From Marinosulfonomonas sp. (GTDB lineage Bacteria; Pseudomonadota; Alphaproteobacteria; Rhodobacterales; Rhodobacteraceae): a stretch of DNA of 8,532 nucleotides. Below the pieces are notes generated by a model. That model saw only the letters and a list, made by a program, of their open reading frames with translations, made no database searches and had not been told where the DNA came from. The stretch lies in the NCBI GenBank assembly GCA_019090845.1, contig JAHRVD010000091.1:1-8532 (forward strand). The letters run 5' to 3'. A program made the translations under genes and the position numbers. Positions 1-5,188 of this stretch are shown in pieces. Positions within the stretch are counted from its first letter, which is position 1. Each line of letters starts with the position of its first letter.

Positions 1-677
1 GCCCCGGCCTTATCCAGCAATGCGCCAAACAGAACAAACAGGAACACAAATTTGGTCGAGACACCAAGCGCGATGCCGAACACGCCCTCGGATGTGATCC
101 ACATATGGCTCATCGCTTTCTTCAGCGAGGCACCTTTCCACTGAATGACTTCGGGCACCCAGGAAGCAGATCCGAAAAAGACATAGACCAGAAATATAGT
201 AGCAATGATGGCCATTGCCGGGCCAAGCGCGCGGCGCGCTGCTTCAAACAGCAAAATCAATCCGGCCAGAGCAAACCACTTGTCCACGTCATCAGCCAGA
301 CCACCACTGTTCACGACTTTGTCGTAAAAAAAGTATCCGTAAAGCGCGATGAAAGCGGCCACAACGCCCATCACCCAATCTTGCACCGGGATATGGTCGC
401 GCGGGCTGGACTTGAGGGCGGGGTAGGCCATGAAGGCCAGAAAAATTGCGAAAGCCAAATGGATCTGACGCGAGTTATTGATCAGATCGCCGGGTAAAAC
501 CATGTTGGACAACGGTGATGCAAGAACCACCTGAAAAACCGCCCAAACGACCGCCACGACCGCTAGGAATGTCCCGATGGGGCCAATAGGGTTACGCGCG
601 CCAGAATCCGATGCGGATACGAGATCCTGCAGCTCTTCTTCCGTTAACGGCCGTCCCGAAGACGTGTTGTCCGACAT
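1..677 (-). CDS. TRAP transporter fused permease (TAXI-associated, 4TM/12TM type), N-terminal part
   Basis: Inner-membrane permease of a tripartite ATP-independent periplasmic (TRAP) uptake system, which normally uses an ion gradient to import a solute delivered by its periplasmic receptor. The visible 225 residues begin MSDNTSSGRPLTEEELQDLV, a soluble head of about 30 residues, followed by hydrophobic stretches near 34-53, 70-88, 101-118, 134-148, 152-170 and 199-221. This matches the small-subunit-like N-terminal part of fused TAXI-TRAP permeases, including the short motif LLFEAARRALG (142-152). The frame is open to the left edge, so the gene is cut by the window and most of the large 12-TM part is missing; full family members are roughly 600-900 residues. 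The ATG at 675-677 is preceded by GGGAG at 686-690, 8 bases away. It lies downstream of the receptor gene on the same strand, the usual receptor-permease order. The substrate cannot be told from this part. Confidence 0.88.
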   Translation of the reverse strand, partial: MSDNTSSGRPLTEEELQDLVSASDSGARNPIGPIGTFLAVVAVVWAVFQVVLASPLSNMVLPGDLINNSRQIHLAFAIFLAFMAYPALKSSPRDHIPVQDWVMGVVAAFIALYGYFFYDKVVNSGGLADDVDKWFALAGLILLFEAARRALGPAMAIIATIFLVYVFFGSASWVPEVIQWKGASLKKAMSHMWITSEGVFGIALGVSTKFVFLFVLFGALLDKAG

Positions 678-763
678 ATCACTTGCTCCCTGTCCGCGCT
701 GCATTCTGACGGCAGCACCATTCGTTAATATCGTTTGTCGTCGACCCGCGTTTTCGCGGTGTC

Positions 764-789
764 AGGAAGAGCAGTTGCCTGCTCTTCCT
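764..789 (-). other. Intercistronic hairpin between TAXI receptor and TRAP permease
   Basis: AGGAAGAGCAG (764-774) and CTGCTCTTCCT (779-789) form a perfect 11-bp stem with a 4-base loop, starting 19 bases after the receptor stop codon. A second small hairpin (CCGCG/CGCGG, 746-759, 4-base loop) follows in the direction of transcription. Neither is followed by a T-run on the minus strand, so this is better read as an mRNA-stabilising or attenuating element than a full terminator. Such elements commonly let a binding-protein gene be expressed above its permease; that role here is inferred. Confidence 0.6.
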
Positions 790-808
790 TAGGTTTCTTC
801 AGGTCAGA

Positions 809-1777
809 TTACTTAATCCAGCCCTGCTCTTTGTAGTATTTTGCAGCTCCGGCGTGCAGAGGTGCTGACAGACCAGCGGTGGCCATTTCTTCAGGCTGCA
901 GATGTGCAAATGCAGGGTGCAGCTTTCTGAACGCGTCGATGTCTTCAAATACCGATTTGACCAAAACATAGACAGTTTCTTCTGAAACCGCGCTGGATGA
1001 AACGAATGTCGCGCCAACACCGAATGTCTGTGTATCGGCATCATTGCCGCGATACATGCCACCCGGGATCGTCGCCGAGCGGTAGTAGTCGTTATCATTA
1101 ATCAGGCCCTCAACCGCTGCCCCGTCAACCGTGACAAGAACAGAATCACAGGCAGTGGTTGCCTCTTGAATGGAACCGGACGGGTGGCCGACAGTGTAAA
1201 CCATCGCGTCAATCTGATTATCACACAATGCGGCAGACTGCTCGGCTGCTTTCAGTTCGGACGCAAGGGCAAGATCACCCGTTGTCCAGCCCTTGGCGGC
1301 CAGCAAAACTTCCATCGTACCGCGCTGACCTGAACCGGGGTTGCCGATGTTTACGCGCTTACCTTTGAGATCGTCAAAGTTGGTGATGCCTGCGTCAGCA
1401 CGCGCCACAACGGTGAACGGTTCAGGGTGAACCGAAAAGACTGCGCGCAGTTCGGGGAAAGCGCCCTGATCCTTGAACTTCGATGTGCCGTGAAAGGCGT
1501 GGTACTGCCAGTCAGACTGGGCCACACCAAATTCCAGCTCACCTTCGCGGATAGTGTTGATGTTATAGACCGAACCACCGGTGGATTCGACCGAACAGCG
1601 AACGCCATGTTCTTTGCGGCCTTTGTTGACCAGTCGGCAGATTGCACCGCCGGTTGGATAGTAAACCCCGGTAACGCCACCGGTCCCGATTGTAATGAAC
1701 TCTTCGGCGAAGGCCGCAGGTGCCATCACAACCCCAACCGCAAGTGCGGCAACTGTCGTTTTGATATTTCCAAACAT
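809..1777 (-). CDS. TAXI family TRAP transporter solute-binding receptor
   Basis: Periplasmic receptor that captures a solute and hands it to the fused TRAP permease encoded next. The 322-residue product begins MFGNIKTTVAALAVGVVMAP and has a Sec signal peptide with probable cleavage after AFA (residue 24). The mature protein opens with TIGTGGVTGVYYPTGG (29-44), the N-terminal hallmark of TAXI (TRAP-associated extracytoplasmic immunogenic) proteins. Further family-like blocks are LEFGVAQSDWQYHAF (81-95) and LKGKRVNIGNPGSGQRGT (137-154). Length is typical for TAXI receptors (about 320). The frame is open upstream to an ATG at 1951, but the start at 1777 is chosen because the signal peptide begins there and GGGAG (1784-1788) sits 6 bases upstream; the 58 upstream residues are not signal-like. 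TAXI ligands are known for few members (glutamate/glutamine-type and dicarboxylates among them), so the substrate is left open. The divergent aminotransferase hints at an amino or keto acid. Confidence 0.93.
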   Translation of the reverse strand: MFGNIKTTVAALAVGVVMAPAAFAEEFITIGTGGVTGVYYPTGGAICRLVNKGRKEHGVRCSVESTGGSVYNINTIREGELEFGVAQSDWQYHAFHGTSKFKDQGAFPELRAVFSVHPEPFTVVARADAGITNFDDLKGKRVNIGNPGSGQRGTMEVLLAAKGWTTGDLALASELKAAEQSAALCDNQIDAMVYTVGHPSGSIQEATTACDSVLVTVDGAAVEGLINDNDYYRSATIPGGMYRGNDADTQTFGVGATFVSSSAVSEETVYVLVKSVFEDIDAFRKLHPAFAHLQPEEMATAGLSAPLHAGAAKYYKEQGWIK

Positions 1778-1783
1778 TTGGAA

Positions 1784-1788
1784 CTCCC
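1784..1788 (-). promoter_or_regulatory. Ribosome binding site deciding the TAXI receptor start
   Basis: GGGAG on the minus strand, 6 bases before the ATG at 1777. It favours the 322-residue form with an intact signal peptide over the longer open frame. Confidence 0.7.
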
Positions 1789-1922
1789 ATTCTAATAGTT
1801 TATTTTCTACTGTGCCGTCATCCGTTCCGATGCAGAACGCGCTGCGCAACAAATTAGTTGCGTGGCTTATCTTGATTTTGTGCGCCCCCCGTTCGGTGAT
1901 GGAATCTTTCGCAATTTCGACA

Positions 1923-1951
1923 ATCACAAAAGAATATCCACCCCTGGACAA
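1923..1951 (-). promoter_or_regulatory. Candidate promoter for the TAXI-TRAP operon
   Basis: On the minus strand, TTGTCC (1946-1951) and TGTGAT (1923-1928) are 17 bases apart; each matches the sigma-70 consensus at 4 of 6 positions. Transcription would begin near 1915, leaving a leader of about 138 bases. This is a pattern match only. Confidence 0.28.
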
Positions 1952-2126
1952 TCCAACAGTGGACTGACCGAAAGAGAATTGAAACTGTTTGGCAAGGGTT
2001 GATTTTGGAAAAATTTCCCCCCTAAGCCTTGAAATCCGAAAAAAGCAACTTTTTACACAAGAATTTCGTTAACGCTAACAATGGGTTAATCGGATCGCTA
2101 TTGCGAACTACACGAATAACTGCGGC

Positions 2127-2143
2127 ATTTTCCCGGCGAAAAT
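2127..2143. promoter_or_regulatory. Candidate operator palindrome 1
   Basis: ATTTTC (2127-2132) and GAAAAT (2138-2143) are perfect inverted 6-base arms around CCGGC. The site shares its last base with the next palindrome and lies about 58 bases upstream of the proposed -35 of the aminotransferase promoter. A LacI/GntR-type repressor encoded at 3613-4656 is a plausible ligand, but no binding motif for it is known to me. Confidence 0.35.
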
Positions 2144-2154
2144 TCCTGCAGGAA
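2143..2154. promoter_or_regulatory. Candidate operator palindrome 2
   Basis: TTCCTGCAGGAA is a perfect 12-base palindrome directly abutting the previous one. It is flanked by A/T-rich sequence, as many repressor sites are. The two sites together span 2127-2154 in the divergent region. Confidence 0.35.
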
Positions 2155-2200
2155 AAATCTCGGAAGTTTGCTTCGAGGCTCTCATTGCTTGATTGGCGTC

Positions 2201-2228
2201 TTGTGATCTTCTCTAGTGCGTATATAGG
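2201..2228 (+). promoter_or_regulatory. Candidate promoter for the aminotransferase gene
   Basis: TTGTGA (2201-2206) and TATAGG (2223-2228) are 16 bases apart, each matching 4 of 6 consensus positions. Transcription would start near 2235, giving a leader of roughly 27 bases before the ATG at 2262. Confidence 0.38.
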
Positions 2229-2261
2229 CCGACTCGGAATTTCTCAGAATGGAACCGCTTA

Positions 2262-3587
2262 ATGTCGCATGTATTTCCGCGCCAAACGAAGTCACCGATA
2301 CCCACGATTGAGCGTGGTGAAGGCGTCTATCTTTATGACCAATCCGGCAAACAATATTTCGACGGTTCCGGTGGTGCTGCTGTGTCGTGCCTTGGCCACG
2401 GAGATGTGGATGTTACTGGCGCGATCAAGGCGCAATTGGACAAAGTTGCATTTGCACATACCCGGTTTTTTACATCTGAGCCGGCCGAGGAACTGGCTGA
2501 TAAACTGATTGCCCATGCGCCCGAAGGGTTAGAACGCGTTTATTTCGTCTCTGGTGGATCGGAAGCCGTCGAAGCAGCACTAAAGCTTGCGCGGCAATAT
2601 TTTGTAGAGATTGGTCAAGGCGCCCGGCACCGGGTAATTGCGCGCCGTCAAAGCTATCATGGCAACACACTGGCGGCCCTGGCAACTGGTGGAAACATGT
2701 GGCGCCGTGCACCTTTTGAGCCACTGATGCTTGGAACCACCCATATTTCGCCCTGTTACGAATACCGCGACCGCAATCCGGATGAGACAGCACAAGCGTA
2801 TGGGGAACGGGCCGCAGCCGAGCTTGAAACGGAAATTCTGCGGTTGGGGCCAGACAGTGTGATGGCCTTTGTTGCCGAACCGGTTGTCGGGGCGACACTT
2901 GGTGCTGTTCCGGCGGTGCAAGGATATTTCAAACGGATACGCGAAATTTGCGACCGCTACGGGGTGCTGTTGATCCTTGACGAAGTCATGTGCGGCATGG
3001 GGCGAACCGGCAGTCTGTTTGCCTGCGAGCAAGACGGGATTTCGCCCGATATTCTGACTGTCGCAAAAGGGCTTGGTGCGGGGTATCAGCCTATTGGCGC
3101 GATGCTGTGTAGCCAAGAAATCTATGCGACGATCAAAGACGGGTCCGGCAGTTTTCAGCACGGTCATACATATATTGGTCATCCAACCGCTTGCGCCGCC
3201 GCTTTGGCTGTTGTGCGCAAACTAACCGACGGAGGTCTGGTCAGACGTAGCGCCAAAATGGGGCAAAAACTGCAACAGGCGTTGGCGGACCGTTTTGGTC
3301 AGCATCCCTACGTGGGCGACATCCGCGGAAGGGGCTTGTTTCAGGGATTGGAAATTGTGGAAAACCGCGAAACAAAACAGCCCTTTGACCCGGCCCTTGG
3401 CATTCACAAAAAGCTTAAGGCGGCGAGCTTTGAGGCAGGGTTGATATGCTATCCTATGGGCGGCACAGTTGATGGGCGCAACGGGGATCATATCCTGCTC
3501 GCCCCACCGTTCATCCTGACAGAAAACCATATCGAGGAAATCGTCAAAAAACTTGGGCAGGCCTTCGCCAGAGTGTTTGACGAATAG
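2262..3587 (+). CDS. Class III (omega-type) pyridoxal-phosphate aminotransferase
   Basis: Cytosolic PLP enzyme that moves an amino group between an amino compound (often an amine or omega-amino acid) and a keto acid. The 441-residue length is normal for fold-type I class III transaminases. Visible landmarks are SGGSEA (97-102) for cofactor phosphate binding, SYHG (131-134) whose Tyr stacks on the ring, LILDEVMCGMGRTG (237-250) with the ring-nitrogen Asp240, TVAKGLGAGYQPIGA (266-280) with the Schiff-base Lys269, and HGHTY (300-304). The C-terminal GDHILLAPPFILT (408-420) is also typical. All key residues are present, so it should be active. ATG at 2262 has GGAA (2251-2254) 7 bases upstream. 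It is divergent from the TAXI-TRAP genes and convergent with the LacI-type regulator, which suggests shared control and a role in using the imported compound. Substrate (taurine-, beta-alanine-, GABA-like or other) cannot be read from sequence; databases often call such proteins 'aspartate aminotransferase family' without evidence. Confidence 0.93.
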   Translation: MSHVFPRQTKSPIPTIERGEGVYLYDQSGKQYFDGSGGAAVSCLGHGDVDVTGAIKAQLDKVAFAHTRFFTSEPAEELADKLIAHAPEGLERVYFVSGGSEAVEAALKLARQYFVEIGQGARHRVIARRQSYHGNTLAALATGGNMWRRAPFEPLMLGTTHISPCYEYRDRNPDETAQAYGERAAAELETEILRLGPDSVMAFVAEPVVGATLGAVPAVQGYFKRIREICDRYGVLLILDEVMCGMGRTGSLFACEQDGISPDILTVAKGLGAGYQPIGAMLCSQEIYATIKDGSGSFQHGHTYIGHPTACAAALAVVRKLTDGGLVRRSAKMGQKLQQALADRFGQHPYVGDIRGRGLFQGLEIVENRETKQPFDPALGIHKKLKAASFEAGLICYPMGGTVDGRNGDHILLAPPFILTENHIEEIVKKLGQAFARVFDE

Positions 3588-3589
3588 AC

Positions 3590-3604
3590 CGAGCGCAGCG
3601 CTTG
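3590..3604. terminator. Possible short hairpin between convergent aminotransferase and lacI-type genes
   Basis: CGAGCG (3590-3595) can pair with CGCTTG (3599-3604), a 6-bp stem including one G-T pair and a 3-base loop, inside the 25-base gap between the two stop codons. There is no T-run, so any terminator role is weak. Confidence 0.22.
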
Positions 3605-3612
3605 CAGGTTGT

Positions 3613-4656
3613 TCAGCGACGCAACGTCTGACCGATTGAAATCTGTGGTGTCAGCACAATTTTTTCGCCGCATTTCTCAGACGCTCCCGATACGCGGTCG
3701 GCGATGATTTTGGCCGCAGCGCGCCCAATCTCTGCTCGGCAAGCGTCCATTGTTGCCAGTTGCCGTGGCAGGCCGTCCAGTAACTCAACGCCATTGAAAC
3801 CGGCAAGGCCAATTTGTCCGGGCACCGCAATGCCAGCGTCGAGGCAATAAAGCAAACCGCCCGCGCCGATCATGTCGTTTGAATAATAGATGAAATCAAG
3901 ATCGGGAGTGCGTTTCAGGATAGCCTCGGTCATCTCGCGACCTTTGGACAGCGACGAGCCACCAGAATAAAATTCCTGATCAGCAACCTCTAACCCAGCC
4001 TTGGCAAGGACTTCTGTAAATCCTTCAAAGCGCTTGCGTGCCCGGTGGTCGAGCGGCATTTTGGTGCCAAGAAAAGCAATTTTTTTGTAGCCACTTTCGA
4101 CGATCTCGCGGGCGATCTCGTGCCCGGCACGGCGGTGCGAAATTCCGACAACTGTATCAATCGGGTCGCCGTCGGTATCCATGATCTCGACCACCGGGAT
4201 ATCGGCCGCCTTGAGCATGGCGCGGCTGGCATCACTATGTTCCAGCCCGGCAATGATTACCCCGGATGGACGCCAGGACAGCATTTCGTAAAGAACTTTT
4301 TCTTCGCGTTCGGGTTTATAATTGGTCACGCCAAAAACCGGTTGCAGGTCTGTATCGTCTAATACTTCGGAAATACCGGTCATGACTTCCGGAAAGACCA
4401 TATTCGAAAGCGATGGAATAATGACGCCAACCAGATTTACGCGTTGCGAGGCAAGCGCACCGGCGATTTTGTTAGGAACATAGCCGAGCGCTTTGGCGAC
4501 TTGCAGAACCTTCAGGCGTGTCGGTTCGGAAACATCGCCCCGGTTGCGCAGAACGCGGGAAACGGTCATCTCGCTCACACCCGACGCTTCTGACACGTCG
4601 CGCAGCGTCAGGGCGCGCTGTGGCGTTGTCTTGGAAGAACCTGCCAATTTTGTCAC
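3613..4656 (-). CDS. LacI family transcriptional regulator, GntR (gluconate)-like subgroup
   Basis: Probable ligand-responsive DNA-binding repressor. Numbered from the GTG, the helix-turn-helix is LTLRDVSEASGVSEMTVSRV (16-35), with the hinge-helix block LGYVPNKIAGALAS at 57-70. A periplasmic-binding-protein-like ligand domain follows (VGVIIPSLSNMVFPEV, 76-91, to the C-terminus). The pattern MLSWRPSGVIIAG and PVVEIMDTDGDPID resembles the gluconate-repressor branch of LacI proteins more than the lactose or purine branches. Length (about 345) is normal. The coordinates give the longest form from GTG at 4654-4656. However AAGGTGA (4653-4659) lies 5 bases before an in-frame TTG at 4645-4647, so the protein may well start three codons later. 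It is convergent with the aminotransferase gene and is the only regulator in the window. Regulation of the TAXI-TRAP/aminotransferase divergent promoters is inferred from proximity. The effector is unknown; a sugar acid would be the family-based guess. Confidence 0.93.
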   Translation of the reverse strand: MTKLAGSSKTTPQRALTLRDVSEASGVSEMTVSRVLRNRGDVSEPTRLKVLQVAKALGYVPNKIAGALASQRVNLVGVIIPSLSNMVFPEVMTGISEVLDDTDLQPVFGVTNYKPEREEKVLYEMLSWRPSGVIIAGLEHSDASRAMLKAADIPVVEIMDTDGDPIDTVVGISHRRAGHEIAREIVESGYKKIAFLGTKMPLDHRARKRFEGFTEVLAKAGLEVADQEFYSGGSSLSKGREMTEAILKRTPDLDFIYYSNDMIGAGGLLYCLDAGIAVPGQIGLAGFNGVELLDGLPRQLATMDACRAEIGRAAAKIIADRVSGASEKCGEKIVLTPQISIGQTLRR

Positions 4657-4659
4657 CTT
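4653..4659 (-). promoter_or_regulatory. Strong Shine-Dalgarno pointing to a TTG start of the LacI-type gene
   Basis: AAGGTGA on the minus strand is a 7-base match to the sequence complementary to the 16S rRNA tail and lies 5 bases before TTG (4645-4647). It overlaps the alternative GTG start (4654-4656), which itself has no good upstream site. The TTG is therefore the better-supported start. Confidence 0.55.
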
Positions 4660-4763
4660 TTGAAGAGATATCTATTTCTTGTTGCCGCAATTTTCGGGCT
4701 TGTTCAAGGATTACGACGATTTGAAGTTGACTGGCCCGTGCAAACTAGGGCGGGGATAGCGGA

Positions 4764-4792
4764 TTGGGTTGGATGTCTGTGGAAACTGTACT
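4764..4792 (+). promoter_or_regulatory. Candidate promoter of tRNA-Arg
   Basis: TTGGGT (4764-4769) and TGTACT (4787-4792) are 17 bases apart. Transcription would start about 30 bases before the mature tRNA 5' end. A TTGAAG/TTGACT cluster at 4721-4732 is an alternative -35 region but lacks a good -10 partner. Confidence 0.3.
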
Positions 4793-4829
4793 TGCCTTGT
4801 CAGGGTGATACCGCGAAAAGAACTTGCAA

Positions 4830-4906
4830 GGCCCCGTAGCTCAGCAGGATAGAGCGACCGCCTCCTAAGCGGTAGGCCGGTGGTTCGAATCCACCCGGGG
4901 TCACCA
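4830..4906 (+). tRNA. tRNA-Arg (anticodon CCT)
   Basis: A complete 77-base cloverleaf can be folded by eye. The acceptor stem is GGCCCCG (4830-4836) with CGGGGTC (4896-4902), containing one G-T pair. The D-arm is GCTC/GAGC around AGCAGGATA. The anticodon stem is ACCGC/GCGGT with loop CTCCTAA, giving anticodon CCT, which reads AGG arginine codons. A 5-base variable loop follows, then the T-arm GGTGG/CCACC with loop TTCGAAT, discriminator A (4903) and an encoded CCA (4904-4906). All conserved positions look intact, so the gene should be functional. It stands alone between the LacI-type gene and a transposase remnant. AGG is normally a rare codon in such genomes. Confidence 0.96.
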
Positions 4907-4915
4907 GTTTCATGA

Positions 4916-4944
4916 GGTCTAAATAACCCTTAGAATTGTAGACC
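4916..4944 (+). terminator. Possible weak terminator after tRNA-Arg, or insertion-sequence end
   Basis: GGTCTA (4916-4921) and TAGACC (4939-4944) are inverted repeats 17 bases apart, with an alternative inner hairpin TCTAA/TTAGA (4918-4934). A pyrimidine tract, CTTTCTTTCC (4945-4954), follows. This could end the tRNA transcript. Equally, the TGTAGACC at 4937-4944 could be the outer end of the adjoining insertion-sequence remnant, since IS3-family ends begin with TG. Confidence 0.3.
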
Positions 4945-4978
4945 CTTTCTTTCCTAGCTTGGAGGCAAGTAGCCCAAT

Positions 4979-5050
4979 ATGGGAAAGAGTAATTACAGCG
5001 ACGATTTCAAACGCGATGTGATGCAATAGATTGTGGTATGTTATGGGTGC
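4979..5050 (+). pseudogene. Decayed 5' end of an IS3-family transposase orfA
   Basis: The frame from ATG 4979 reads MGKSNYSDDFKRDVMQ and then a TAG stop (5027-5029). The motif K-S-N-Y/F-S-x-D-F-K-R-D is the characteristic start of IS3-family OrfA proteins, which continue with A-V-x-Q-I. Here the glutamine expected before the isoleucine is replaced by TAG, a single C-to-T change from CAG, and the next codons (I-V-V-C-Y) still resemble the family before similarity fades. GGAGG (4961-4965) upstream may be the old ribosome site. No orfB, right-hand end or helix-turn-helix part remains, so this is a dead fragment of under 150 bases rather than an active element. The family call rests on about 16 residues read from memory of the family. 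Confidence 0.6.
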
Positions 5051-5188
5051 TTTTTCTTCACAGGACGGATTGTTTTTGTTGATTTATTGAATAGGCACCA
5101 CAGGCTCGATAGATAACTCAGTGCGCGCAGTGGGCCCTTCGCGCCAGCGGCCCGCCGCCAAAATGAAGGACATTACAGGCAAAAACGG
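5051..5188. other. Non-coding spacer upstream of the crotonase gene
   Basis: No gene is seen. The left part is T-rich (5051-5092). The right part has a G/C-rich stretch with inverted elements (GCGCG/CGCGC and GGGCC/GGCCC within about 5123-5157) that could fold in the 5' leader of the next gene. A candidate promoter is TTGAAT (5087-5092), 17 bases, TAGATA (5110-5115). Confidence 0.4.

Larger units (their letters stand above)
1778..2261. other. Divergent control region between TAXI receptor and aminotransferase genes
   Basis: No convincing gene is present in these 484 bases. The plus-strand side from about 2000 on is A/T-rich compared with the flanking genes. It holds a candidate promoter on each strand and two abutting palindromes (2127-2143 and 2143-2154). 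GGAAAAAT occurs at 2007-2014, where it is part of the near-palindrome GGAAAAATTTCC (2007-2018), and again at 2151-2158. CGTTAACG (2067-2074) is another short palindrome. The receptor transcript would have a leader of well over 100 bases if the minus promoter below is right. Confidence 0.6.

Noticed and set aside
105..497. Plus-strand 130-codon frame
   Set aside because: It lies opposite the TRAP permease gene, whose minus-strand reading gives clean membrane segments; the plus frame looks like an antisense shadow.
1778..1915. Riboswitch in the long TAXI leader
   Set aside because: No recognisable aptamer core or leader peptide with terminator/antiterminator pairing was found by eye.
1778..1951. 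N-terminal extension of the TAXI receptor to ATG 1951
   Set aside because: It would bury the signal peptide 58 residues inside the protein, and the ribosome site at 1784-1788 fits the start at 1777.
2029..2262. A 77-codon plus-strand frame whose TAA overlaps the ATG of the aminotransferase (TAATG)
   Set aside because: It starts with TTG, has no ribosome site, shows low-complexity basic composition with no recognisable domain, and covers the A/T-rich promoter region.
2580..3182. Minus-strand 200-codon frame inside the aminotransferase gene
   Set aside because: Antisense shadow of a gene with all catalytic motifs; its own translation resembles no family.
4880..4906. Possible phage or island attachment site at the 3' end of tRNA-Arg
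   Set aside because: No integrase gene and no second copy of the tRNA 3' end were seen in the window, so only the hot-spot idea remains.
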